Source: Thermoplasmata archaeon
Lineage (GTDB): Archaea; Thermoplasmatota; Thermoplasmata; Methanomassiliicoccales; Methanomethylophilaceae
Direction of reading: 5' to 3'
DNA: 64,000 nt
NCBI GenBank assembly: GCA_015063225.1
Contig: SUSU01000002.1
Span: 1 to 64,000, forward strand
Part shown: positions 30,755 through 39,275 of the stretch, piece after piece
How the letters are laid out: every line of letters begins with the position of its first letter
Position numbering within the stretch: position 1 is the first letter of the stretch
Made by a program: the position numbers and the translations under genes
Notes under the pieces: generated by a model
Databases searched by the model: none
What the model was told of the DNA's origin: nothing
What the model saw: only the letters and a program-made list of their open reading frames with translations

Positions 30755-31719
30755 CGTTGGGCGCTTTCTTCGATGCCGAGGATTTCATCTCCGAGGCCCT
30801 CGACTCAATCAAGAGCCAGGTGGATCCCCAGGGCAAGGCGATCATCGCCTGTTCCGGAGGTGTCGACAGCATGGTCACCGCGGCCCTCGCCGCCAGGGCC
30901 ATCGGCGACCGCCTGCTGGCGGTCTACGTCGACTCCGGGCTCATGCGCAAGGGCGAGACCGAGGAGGTCGAGGCCATGATGAAGCACATGGGCATCAACT
31001 ACCGCATCGCCGATTCCGCGGACGAGTACTTCTCCGCCCTTAAGGGGGTCACCGATCCCGAGCAGAAAAGGAAGATCATCGGCGAGAGGTTCATCCGCAT
31101 CTTCGAGAGGTACGCCCGCGAATCCGGCGCCACTTATCTCTTCCAGGGCACCATCGCCCCCGACTGGATCGAGTCCGGCGACGGCGTCCGTGACACCATC
31201 AAGTCCCACCACAACGTCGGCGGTCTCCCCGCGGACATGAACATGAAGCTCGTGGAGCCCCTCAGGGACCTCTACAAGGACGAGGTCCGCGAGGTCGCCC
31301 GCATACTCGGTCTGGAGGCCTCCGAGAGGCAGCCTTTCCCCGGACCCGCACTTGCGATCCGCTGCCTCGGCGAGGTCACCCCCGAGAAGATAGCCATCGT
31401 CCGCGAGGCCTGTTTCATCGTCGAGGATGAGATAAAAAAGGCATCGAAGGAGGGCAAATGCGAGCTCCCGTGGCAGTACTTCGCTGTTCTCCTGCCCCAG
31501 CGTTCCGTCGGGGTTCAGGGGGACAAGAGGGCCTACGGTTACACGGTCGCCGTCCGTGCCGTCACATCCATCGACGGCATGACGTCCAACTTCTCCCCCC
31601 TGCCCATGGATGTCCTCGGGAAGATCTCCGTCAGGATCACCAGCTCCATGAAGGAGTCCGTGAACCGCGTGGTCTACGACATCACCAGCAAACCCCCGTC
31701 CACCATCGAGTGGGAGTGA
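30751..31719 (+). CDS. guaAB: GMP synthase subunit B (ATP pyrophosphatase)
   Basis: [38 protein letters not shown]. Confidence 0.95.
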   Translation: MTLGAFFDAEDFISEALDSIKSQVDPQGKAIIACSGGVDSMVTAALAARAIGDRLLAVYVDSGLMRKGETEEVEAMMKHMGINYRIADSADEYFSALKGVTDPEQKRKIIGERFIRIFERYARESGATYLFQGTIAPDWIESGDGVRDTIKSHHNVGGLPADMNMKLVEPLRDLYKDEVREVARILGLEASERQPFPGPALAIRCLGEVTPEKIAIVREACFIVEDEIKKASKEGKCELPWQYFAVLLPQRSVGVQGDKRAYGYTVAVRAVTSIDGMTSNFSPLPMDVLGKISVRITSSMKESVNRVVYDITSKPPSTIEWE

Positions 31720-31770
31720 AAGTAAAAGGGCCCGGAAGGAGGCTGTTCCCCGGGCCCGCCATCCCATCGT

Positions 31771-31902
31771 TCAGATGCGGATGGGTCTGCTCCCTTTGCG
31801 GAGCCTCATATCCACGAGCTCCGTGCCGGTGAGCGTCGTCTCCGGTCTCTCCATAGCGGGGCGGATCGGATAGAGTTCCCTCATCTTGCATGCGCAGGCC
31901 AT
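31771..31902 (-). CDS. Putative leaderless 43-aa protein between the two GMP synthase genes
   Basis: MACACKMRELYPIRPAMERPETTLTGTELVDMRLRKGSRPIRI; TATA-like cttaaatatc about 25 nt upstream of the ATG. Confidence 0.45.
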   Translation of the reverse strand: MACACKMRELYPIRPAMERPETTLTGTELVDMRLRKGSRPIRI

Positions 31903-32084
31903 GGAAGGGTGTTAGCATCGTAGATATTTAAGAATACCTAAATTACTGATAATGGATGCAGATACTCCGGAAAAGGTAGGTGGGTCGGGACACCCGTCGT
32001 TCAACTGGCTCATTCATCGACCGACCCGGATGGCCGGTCTGCCAATCCCTCAATTTTTTGTATGATTACGCGGTGCGGTATCCC

Positions 32085-32696
32085 ATGAAGATTTACGTCG
32101 TCGATAACGGCGGCCAGTGGACCCACCTCGAGATGCGTCTCCTGAAGTACCTCAAGGTGGAGACGAAGATCATCCCCAACACGACCCCCTTCGAGGAGAT
32201 CGCAGACCTCGACGGCCTCGTCCTCTCGGGCGGTGCGCCCGGCGGGGCATGCGACACGTCCTCCATGGGGAACAACGAGGAGTACATCGACAGGGCGACC
32301 TACCCCATCCTCGGGATATGCGCCGGGATGCAGCTCATGTGCAAGCATTTCGGTTCCGAGGTCGCGCCCATGTCCGAGGCATCGGGTACCGAGGTCGCTC
32401 CCGACGCCCACGGCGAGTTCGGTTCCGTCGTCATCAAGGTGAAGGACCACGGCGATTTATTCCGCGGGATGGCCGACGAGGTCACGATGGGAGTGTCCCA
32501 CAGCGACGAGGTCAAGAAGGTCCCCGAGGGATTCCGTCTCACCGCCTGTTCGGATACCTGCGGCGTCGAGGCGGTCGCCTGCATCGACAGGCCCCTGTTC
32601 GGCGTGCAGTTCCACCCCGAGGTCAAGAGTTCCGGGGACGAGGGCGTCCAGCTCTTCAGGAACTTCTTAGACATCTGCGCCGAGCACGCCCGGTGA
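32085..32696 (+). CDS. guaAA: GMP synthase subunit A (glutamine amidotransferase)
   Basis: VDNGGQWTH, GICAGMQLM, FHPEV; ATG 32085 preferred over track start. Confidence 0.94.
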   Translation: MKIYVVDNGGQWTHLEMRLLKYLKVETKIIPNTTPFEEIADLDGLVLSGGAPGGACDTSSMGNNEEYIDRATYPILGICAGMQLMCKHFGSEVAPMSEASGTEVAPDAHGEFGSVVIKVKDHGDLFRGMADEVTMGVSHSDEVKKVPEGFRLTACSDTCGVEAVACIDRPLFGVQFHPEVKSSGDEGVQLFRNFLDICAEHAR

Positions 32697-32701
32697 TCGT
32701 G

Positions 32702-33271
32702 ATGGAAGAGGACCTCAGGCGTCTTCTTTCGAAGATCTCGTCCGGCGAGAGGATCGAATCGGGCACCCCCGAGTTCGCCGCCATGGACAGGTACGCCCGT
32801 GAGGCGCAGAGGATCACAGCCGAGATCAACACGGGTTACCATGAAGAATCCGAGCTCGCGGAACTGGTGGGCAGGCTGACCGGTAAGCCCGTTCCCTCGG
32901 GATTCCGTCTGTTCCCGCCGCTGTATTCCGATTTCGGGAAGAACATGACGATCGGCAGCAGCGTCTTCATCAATTCCGGCTGCTGTTTCCAGGACCAGGG
33001 AGGGGTGACCATCGGCGATGGCTGTCAGATCGGCCATCAGGTGGTGTTCGCTACCATCGACCATTCCCTCGACCCGGAGCACCGTCATGACATCGAGATG
33101 TCGCCCATAGTCCTCGAACGCAATGTGTGGGTGGGTTCCCATGTCACCATCCTAAGGGGTGTCACGATAGGTCACGATTCTGTGGTCGCTGCCGGAGCGG
33201 TCGTCACACGCGACGTGCCCCCGCGCACCGTGGTCGCGGGAGTGCCTGCGAAACCCGTCAGGGAGTTCTGA
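32702..33271 (+). CDS. Maltose/galactoside O-acetyltransferase-like (left-handed beta-helix)
   Basis: Hexapeptide repeats, INSGCCFQDQGGVTIGDGCQIGHQV, VVAGVPAKPVREF. Confidence 0.88.
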   Translation: MEEDLRRLLSKISSGERIESGTPEFAAMDRYAREAQRITAEINTGYHEESELAELVGRLTGKPVPSGFRLFPPLYSDFGKNMTIGSSVFINSGCCFQDQGGVTIGDGCQIGHQVVFATIDHSLDPEHRHDIEMSPIVLERNVWVGSHVTILRGVTIGHDSVVAAGAVVTRDVPPRTVVAGVPAKPVREF

Positions 33272-33320
33272 CTGTTTTCAAAAAAAAATCCCGGGATTCT
33301 GGATCCCGGGAGTTGGGGTT

Positions 33321-33575
33321 TCACTTGCCCTGGGCGATGGTCTCGAGCTGGCTGATGATCTGCCAGATCATGGTGCGGCCATGCATGGGGATGTTGGGGT
33401 CGTTGGCGAGGTCATCGAGGATGTTGATGGCTCCGGCGCAGCGGACATCGAGGGCGTCCTTCTCGTTGAGCAGGCGGACCTTGGCGTCACCGGCTCCCCT
33501 GCGGATGTTCCTGGGGACGGAGTTGTCTTCGGAAAGCATGTCCAAAGCGTCGCAGACAGATTTGATCGATGCCAT
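33321..33575 (-). CDS. UPF0147-family protein
   Basis: LDMLSEDNSVPRNIRRGAGDAK... Confidence 0.85.
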   Translation of the reverse strand: MASIKSVCDALDMLSEDNSVPRNIRRGAGDAKVRLLNEKDALDVRCAGAINILDDLANDPNIPMHGRTMIWQIISQLETIAQGK

Positions 33576-33584
33576 TTTCTCACC

Positions 33585-33749
33585 TCAAGCGGTATCGAAC
33601 TCCTCCTGGAGTTCCATAGCCATCTGTTCGAGGACCTCCTCGAAGTTCTTGGATTTGTATTCGCGGCTTCCGCCGTAATCGCTCTGGATGCGGGCGACGA
33701 AAACGTCGTTCTCCTTCACAATTTCGATGTTGCACAGGACTTCTTCCAT
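33585..33749 (-). CDS. 54-aa HicB-like-sized acidic protein upstream of UPF0147 (not in ORF track)
   Basis: MEEVLCNIEIVKENDVFVARIQSDYGGSREYKSKNFEEVLEQMAMELQEEFDTA, SD (gaggtgg-like) upstream. Confidence 0.6.
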   Translation of the reverse strand: MEEVLCNIEIVKENDVFVARIQSDYGGSREYKSKNFEEVLEQMAMELQEEFDTA

Positions 33750-33998
33750 TGCTCCACCTCACAAAACAATTGACATTCAGCGGTTTAATATAAAAAACAT
33801 ACTATGGGATCGTTCCGAAGGTTCTTCGTACATTCCGTCCATGCCTTCCGCCCAACCTATTATAGGACGCGCGGGCGCGGCTGCGTGCGAACATTCGTTT
33901 TATATATGAGAGCGTTGTGCGGAAGGTTTGCCTTTTGTCATCGTCATTGGTGGCAATTGCGCGCATTCGGATGCTCATGCATCCCGGAAGGTATCAAA

Positions 33999-34232
33999 AT
34001 GGCTGAAGTCGAAGTCGAACGCAGTTCCGCTGAGGAAGTCCAGGACAATTTCGAATCCAAGATTCAAGGATTTGGAAAAGGCCGCTACGGACGCCTTATG
34101 CAGATGGCACACACCCCCGACAAGGAGGAGTACATGCGTACCGCGAAGATTTCCGCCATCGGTATAATCATTCTCGGAGCCGTCGGCTTCGCGATCATGT
34201 GGGTTATGACCTACCTTCCCGACTACTTCTGA
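33999..34232 (+). CDS. secE: Preprotein translocase SecE/Sec61-gamma
   Basis: Single TM C-terminal, MAHTPDKEEYMRTAKISAIGIIILGAVGFAI, upstream of spt5. Confidence 0.88.
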   Translation: MAEVEVERSSAEEVQDNFESKIQGFGKGRYGRLMQMAHTPDKEEYMRTAKISAIGIIILGAVGFAIMWVMTYLPDYF

Positions 34233-35066
34233 TTGGTGAAAGCGATGTCCGATAACTCTGCGCTTAAGATAACCCCCGACAAGGGCGAAACCAGTGTCCA
34301 CGCCGGAGGCAAAGCCGTTTGGAATCTGGAGATCGCAGCCGGTGCTGCCGAAGGAGAGGTCTTCTTCGACGTCGACGCTTCTGACCCCAACTCGGGGCCC
34401 GAGTGGACCGTCACACTCTTCGATTCGACCGAGTCCATCATCTGGGATAACTTCCGCAACAAAGGTGCGTCGAAGGTCTCGTTCCCCGGCAGCCACGCCA
34501 AACAGGTCAGGCTTGAGATAGAGTGCCCCAAGGGTGCCCGCTACGGCGACCATGTCGACGTCCGCATGCGCCTCTCCTCCGAGAACGGTGCCATCTACGG
34601 TACCTACGGTGTCGAGGCCAGCCAGTCCATCATGGTGCTCAAGACCAAGCTCGATCAGGAGAAGGTCGTCGTCCAGGACCTCATCAAGAAGGCGGACAAG
34701 GGAGACAAGGACATATTCGCTGTCCTCAGCCCCGTGGGCATGAGGGGATACGTCTACGTCGAGGGCATGAACACCGACAGTATGCATGAGAAGACCCGCG
34801 ACATCGCCAAGGCAGGGCGCTTCCTCGATGGAGAAGTCACGATCGAGGAGATCAGCCACTACCTCACGCCTGTATCTGCTGTCACAGGCATCGAAGAGGG
34901 CGATGTAGTAGAGCTCATCAACGGACCCTTCAAGGGAGAGTCCGCCAGGGTCACTAACGTTGACGAAACCAAGGAGGAGATCACCGTCGAGCTCATCGAC
35001 GCCATGGTCCCCATCCCTGTCACTGTCAAAGCCGACAGTGTCAGGCTACTTGAGAAGGAGAATTGA
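34233..35066 (+). CDS. spt5: Transcription elongation factor Spt5 with ~125-aa N-terminal extension
   Basis: C-terminal NGN (DIFAVLSPVGMRGYVYVE...) and KOW (GDVVELINGPFKGESARVTNVD); N-terminal beta-rich domain. Confidence 0.9.
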   Translation: MVKAMSDNSALKITPDKGETSVHAGGKAVWNLEIAAGAAEGEVFFDVDASDPNSGPEWTVTLFDSTESIIWDNFRNKGASKVSFPGSHAKQVRLEIECPKGARYGDHVDVRMRLSSENGAIYGTYGVEASQSIMVLKTKLDQEKVVVQDLIKKADKGDKDIFAVLSPVGMRGYVYVEGMNTDSMHEKTRDIAKAGRFLDGEVTIEEISHYLTPVSAVTGIEEGDVVELINGPFKGESARVTNVDETKEEITVELIDAMVPIPVTVKADSVRLLEKEN

Positions 35067-35068
35067 AT

Positions 35069-35545
35069 ATGGCAGACATAGTTGAGGCATTGGTAGATGG
35101 AGGCCGCGCTTCCGGCGGCCCGCCCCTCGGTCCCGCACTCGGACCCAAGGGAGTCAACATCCCCCAGGTCATCGCATTAATCAACCAGAAAACAAAGGCC
35201 TTCGACGGCATGAAAGTGCCTGTTAAGATCATCATCGAGGCCGACAAGAGCTTCGACGTCAAGGTCGGTACTCCCCCCGTGTCCGCGCTCATCAAGAACG
35301 AGCTCGGCATCAGCAAGGGATCCGGCAACCCCAAGACCGAGATCGTCGGCAATCTCACCATCGACCAGATCAAGAAGGTCGCCGAGCAGAAGCAGGACTC
35401 CCTCCTCGGAGCTACCGAGAAGGCCCGCGTCCTCGAGGTCGCCGGGAACTGCGTGTCCATGGGCGTCACCGTTGACGGAAAGGCCCCCAAGGTCTTCCAG
35501 AAGGACGTCAAAGCCGGCGTCTACGACGACCAGCTCCAGCACTGA
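35069..35545 (+). CDS. rpl11: Ribosomal protein L11 (uL11)
   Basis: GGRASGGPPLGPALGPKGVNIPQVI. Confidence 0.97.
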   Translation: MADIVEALVDGGRASGGPPLGPALGPKGVNIPQVIALINQKTKAFDGMKVPVKIIIEADKSFDVKVGTPPVSALIKNELGISKGSGNPKTEIVGNLTIDQIKKVAEQKQDSLLGATEKARVLEVAGNCVSMGVTVDGKAPKVFQKDVKAGVYDDQLQH

Positions 35546-35555
35546 AACCATTCAC

Positions 35556-35569
35556 GGGGCTCCGGCCCC
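35556..35569 (+). terminator. Stem-loop with TCCG loop plus T-tract after L11
   Basis: GGGGC-TCCG-GCCCC-ATTTTTCATTTC. Confidence 0.6.
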
Positions 35570-35634
35570 ATTTTTCATTTCTTTATACACCCGCGTGCGC
35601 GTGCGTGTTATATCCCTGATGTGTTACCGAATCC

Positions 35635-37110
35635 ATGGACAGGAGGCTCATCGCAGTCATCGTCGCGGTAATCGTCATCGTGCCCTCCGTATGTGCCGCC
35701 GTGATACTCACCCGGGACGACGGCGGCAGCGGTTGGGTGGATGACGGCGCCCTGCCGTACACGTTCTCCACGTACAATTATGCCCTGGGGCATAATGTTT
35801 CCATGACCTCCTATTACACCGACGGGTACTTCGATAATCCTTCCGATAAGTACAATCCATGTCTGGCGACCTTCGCGCTCACCCTCACCATGGCCTGTGG
35901 CTACAGCAGCTCCAAGGGGCACGGCCCGGACTCGGTCCTCGGGCTGCTGGAGGACATCGGATGCACGGAGAGGTTCGCCAACCAGTCCTTCTACGACGGC
36001 AACCCTGATGAGAATTCCGTGGAACTCGCCATAGGGTCGAAGACGTACGGCGGTTTCACGCTCATCTTCGTGGCCACCAAGGGTCTCCTGTATTCCGAGA
36101 TCGAGTTCGGCTCCAATTTCCTCTTCGGTGCGGAGGGCCGCCACAGCGGCTTCGTGGCGGCATCCGAGAACATCAAAGGATCCCTCAGGGAATACATCTC
36201 CGACAGGGGCATAAGCGGGAACGTGAAGGTTCTCCTGTCGGGGTACAGCAGAACTGCGGCCGTATCCAACCTCGCCGCCGCCGACATAGTCGATGCCATC
36301 TCCTCCGGAGATGCCTCCGGTACCCTGGGGGACGTCACCCTCGGGATCGGAGACCTCTACTGTTTCTGTTTCGAATGCCCCAGAGGGGGCTATTATGACG
36401 GTACGCCGGGCACCATCAGTCCCGGTAACTTACGTTACAACGGGATATTCTGCTTCGTGGACCCCAAGGACATCGTCCCCAATCTCCCTCCTTCAGACTA
36501 CGGCATGGTGAGATACGGGAAACTGATATCCCTCCCCAGCGACGATGAGGACGCTGCCGGGAAGTCACTGGAGACGATCGGCAAATTCATCGGCGAGGAT
36601 GAGGCGAGGTACTACGACGTCAGCGGTTTCATCCCCAGCGAAAAGATCCCGACCATGGAGGACCTCTCCCTTGAGGTGAAGAATTTCATGGTGAAGAGTA
36701 CCGTCTCCAGGGAGTACTACGCGGCGAACATCGAGGCCGATCTATCGTACTTCGTCTACATGGTCCTGGATCATCCCAGACTCGTCACTGTGTTCTCCGA
36801 TAACGAGGGAGGATATCTCAAGGCCATGACCGCCCTGGTGAACGAGGCGTTCTCGGAGGATTTCGATACCCGTTTCGGATCGTCCTTCCATGCCGCCGCC
36901 GTGGCGTGCGGTATCAGCGGTCAGGAAGATGCCATCATGGCCGGATTGAGCCAGGCTGCGAAAATGCTGAACAGGTACATGGGGGGATCGTTCAATTTGT
37001 TCAACCCTCTGCTGGCGAGTCTACTCGCCAACATCCCCGCCGCGGCGGTCCCGCACATGCCCGGGAGCGTGTTCGGTTACATCGCATCCGAGGATCCTCA
37101 CTACCTCTGA
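35635..37110 (+). CDS. Secreted/membrane-anchored lipase-like alpha/beta hydrolase
   Basis: N-terminal signal/TM; nucleophile-elbow-like LLSGYSRTAAVSNLAAADI. Confidence 0.6.
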   Translation: MDRRLIAVIVAVIVIVPSVCAAVILTRDDGGSGWVDDGALPYTFSTYNYALGHNVSMTSYYTDGYFDNPSDKYNPCLATFALTLTMACGYSSSKGHGPDSVLGLLEDIGCTERFANQSFYDGNPDENSVELAIGSKTYGGFTLIFVATKGLLYSEIEFGSNFLFGAEGRHSGFVAASENIKGSLREYISDRGISGNVKVLLSGYSRTAAVSNLAAADIVDAISSGDASGTLGDVTLGIGDLYCFCFECPRGGYYDGTPGTISPGNLRYNGIFCFVDPKDIVPNLPPSDYGMVRYGKLISLPSDDEDAAGKSLETIGKFIGEDEARYYDVSGFIPSEKIPTMEDLSLEVKNFMVKSTVSREYYAANIEADLSYFVYMVLDHPRLVTVFSDNEGGYLKAMTALVNEAFSEDFDTRFGSSFHAAAVACGISGQEDAIMAGLSQAAKMLNRYMGGSFNLFNPLLASLLANIPAAAVPHMPGSVFGYIASEDPHYL

Positions 37111-37175
37111 TCCCTTTATAGGGGCGCGCGTTTTTTTATTAATGTTTAAATAGGGGTTATAGTTAGAGTGCTTTG

Positions 37176-37213
37176 CTCGTAGGAGGGGCCAATAACCCCG
37201 CTATCACTACGAG
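37176..37213 (+). promoter_or_regulatory. L1 mRNA leader stem-loop overlapping the Shine-Dalgarno
   Basis: CTCGTAG (37176-37182)/CTACGAG (37207-37213) enclosing GGGG/CCCC; SD gaggagg at 37211-37217. Confidence 0.55.
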
Positions 37214-37224
37214 GAGGAATTGCA

Positions 37225-37863
37225 TTGGCAGAAAAGTCAACCGTAATAGCTGTGCAGAAGGCGCTCGAGAGCGCCAAGAAGCGCAATTTTGTCGAAACGG
37301 TTGAGTTGGCCATCAACCTCAGGGACATTGATCTGTCTCTTCCCAAGAACCGTATCCAGGAGGACATCGTTCTCCCCAAGGGACGCGGGAAAGCTATCAA
37401 AGTCACTGTGATTGGTGGTGGCGAATTAGCGCTGAAAGCCAAAAACGTTGCTGACCTTGTGATCGGCCCCGACGAGCTCGGGACCATCGCCGACAACAAG
37501 AAACAGGCAAAGAAGATCGCGAACGACACCGACTACTTCATCGCCGAGGCCCCTCTGATGGCCCAGGTTGGTAAGAGGCTCGGTACCGTCCTCGGTCCCC
37601 GCGGAAAGATGCCTAAGCCCATCGCTCCGGGAGCAGATCCCGCCGCTATGATCGACAACCTCCGCAAGTCTGTTACCGTCAGGTCGAAGGATCACAAGAC
37701 TTTCCACGTCCCCGTCGGAACCGTCAACATGTCCGCTGAAGACATCGCTGATAACATCGATGTCGTCATGAGCCGTGTGATTGGCCACCTTGAGAAAGGT
37801 AAGCACAACCTCGACTCCGCGTACATCAAGACCACCATGGGTGCGTCCGAGAGGTTGATGTGA
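37225..37863 (+). CDS. rpl1: Ribosomal protein L1 (uL1)
   Basis: GTVLGPRGKMPKP signature; TTG start. Confidence 0.96.
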   Translation: MAEKSTVIAVQKALESAKKRNFVETVELAINLRDIDLSLPKNRIQEDIVLPKGRGKAIKVTVIGGGELALKAKNVADLVIGPDELGTIADNKKQAKKIANDTDYFIAEAPLMAQVGKRLGTVLGPRGKMPKPIAPGADPAAMIDNLRKSVTVRSKDHKTFHVPVGTVNMSAEDIADNIDVVMSRVIGHLEKGKHNLDSAYIKTTMGASERLM

Positions 37864-37876
37864 GGAGGTCAAAGGT

Positions 37877-38875
37877 ATGGCACACGTTGCAAGTTGGAAG
37901 AAGGACGTCGTCTCCGAGATCGTCGCCGATATCACCAGCTACCCGGTCACCGCCGTGGTCAGCATGGAGGGTATCGCCGCACCCCAGCTCCAGTCCATGA
38001 GGGCCGGACTCCGCGGACACGCCAAAGTCAGGATGGCCAAGAACAAGCTTCTGAAGCTCGCCCTGACCGAGGCCGCCGAGAAGGTCCCCGGTGTGGACCA
38101 GCTGGCGGATGCCGTCGACGGACAGTGCGCCATTGTTGCTACGGATCTCAATCCCTTCAAGCTCTTCAACAAGCTGAAAGCAACCCAGACGCCTTCCGCC
38201 GCCAAGGCCGGTCAGATCGCCCCTGAGGACATCGTTGTCCCCGAGGGCCCTACCCCCTTCGGTCCCGGACCCATCATCGGCGAACTTCAGAAACTCGGGC
38301 TTCCCGCGCAGATTATGGCCGGTAAGATCGTCATCAAGAAGAACACCACCGTGGTGAAGAAGGGAGAACCTATCTCCGCTGACCTCGCCGCTATGCTTCC
38401 CAAGCTGGAGATCCTTCCGATGGTTGTCGGAATGGACGCCCGCGCCGTTTTCGGCGACGGAATCGTCTACAGCAGGGAGGTCCTGGATGTTCCGGACGGA
38501 TACTACCAGTCCATGCTCGCCACGGCCGCATACAACGCGCTCGCACTGGCTGTCGACATCGTCTACCCGGCGAAGGAGACCATGGTGCCGCTCGTTACCA
38601 AGGCTTACAGGAGCGCCTATGCCCTGTCCCTTGAGGCCGCGATACCCACAAGTGAGACAATTGGAGCACTTTTCGCGAAAGCAGACAGTCAGATGCTTGC
38701 TCTCGCTTCTGCATCCGGATATACTAGTGACGCCATCGCCGGCAAGCTCGCAGCTGCCCCCGTCGCGTCCACGTCCGCCGCAGAGTCCGCACCCGCGGAG
38801 AAAGTAGAAGAACCCGAAGAAGAGGAGGTCAGCGAGGAAGATGCCGCTGCTGGTCTCTCTGCACTCTTCGGATGA
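37877..38875 (+). CDS. rpl10: Ribosomal protein L10 (uL10/P0)
   Basis: L10 N-domain; C-terminal [19 protein letters not shown]. Confidence 0.95.
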   Translation: MAHVASWKKDVVSEIVADITSYPVTAVVSMEGIAAPQLQSMRAGLRGHAKVRMAKNKLLKLALTEAAEKVPGVDQLADAVDGQCAIVATDLNPFKLFNKLKATQTPSAAKAGQIAPEDIVVPEGPTPFGPGPIIGELQKLGLPAQIMAGKIVIKKNTTVVKKGEPISADLAAMLPKLEILPMVVGMDARAVFGDGIVYSREVLDVPDGYYQSMLATAAYNALALAVDIVYPAKETMVPLVTKAYRSAYALSLEAAIPTSETIGALFAKADSQMLALASASGYTSDAIAGKLAAAPVASTSAAESAPAEKVEEPEEEEVSEEDAAAGLSALFG

Positions 38876-38892
38876 ATAAGGAGTTGAAAAAT

Positions 38893-39207
38893 ATGCAGTA
38901 CATTTACAGCGCTATGGTCCTCTACTCTGCTGGCAAAGCGATCACGGAGGATGCCATCACGGCCATCCTGACCGCCGCCGGCGTTGAGGTCGACGCCGCT
39001 AAAGTCAAGGCACTCGTCGCTTCCCTCGAGGGCGTCGACATCGAGTCCGCTATCGCGAACGCCGCTGTCGCCGCTCCCGCTGCCGCCGCCGCTGCTCCCG
39101 CAGCCGGTGCCGCCGCTGCCCCCGCCGCCGCTGAGGCCAAGGAGGAAGAGGAGGAGGCTGTCTCCGAGGAGGAGGCCGCTGCCGGACTTTCCGCTCTCTT
39201 CGGATGA
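38893..39207 (+). CDS. rpl12: Ribosomal protein L12 (P1-type)
   Basis: [22 protein letters not shown]..., Ala hinge, acidic tail. Confidence 0.96.
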   Translation: MQYIYSAMVLYSAGKAITEDAITAILTAAGVEVDAAKVKALVASLEGVDIESAIANAAVAAPAAAAAAPAAGAAAAPAAAEAKEEEEEAVSEEEAAAGLSALFG

Positions 39208-39243
39208 ACGGACAAGGACTTTACGGATCACTCAAACGCCTTA

Positions 39244-39262
39244 CCCCCTTCCGGGGGGCTTT
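39244..39262 (+). terminator. Stem-loop plus short T-run after L12
   Basis: CCCCC-TTCC-GGGGG then GCTTTCATATTCT. Confidence 0.45.
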
Positions 39263-39275
39263 CATATTCTAAGGT

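Noticed and set aside
38800-39207. Repeated acidic tail [13 protein letters not shown] in L10 and L12
   Set aside because: Shared C-terminal tail is a known feature of archaeal/eukaryotic stalk proteins, not a new duplication.
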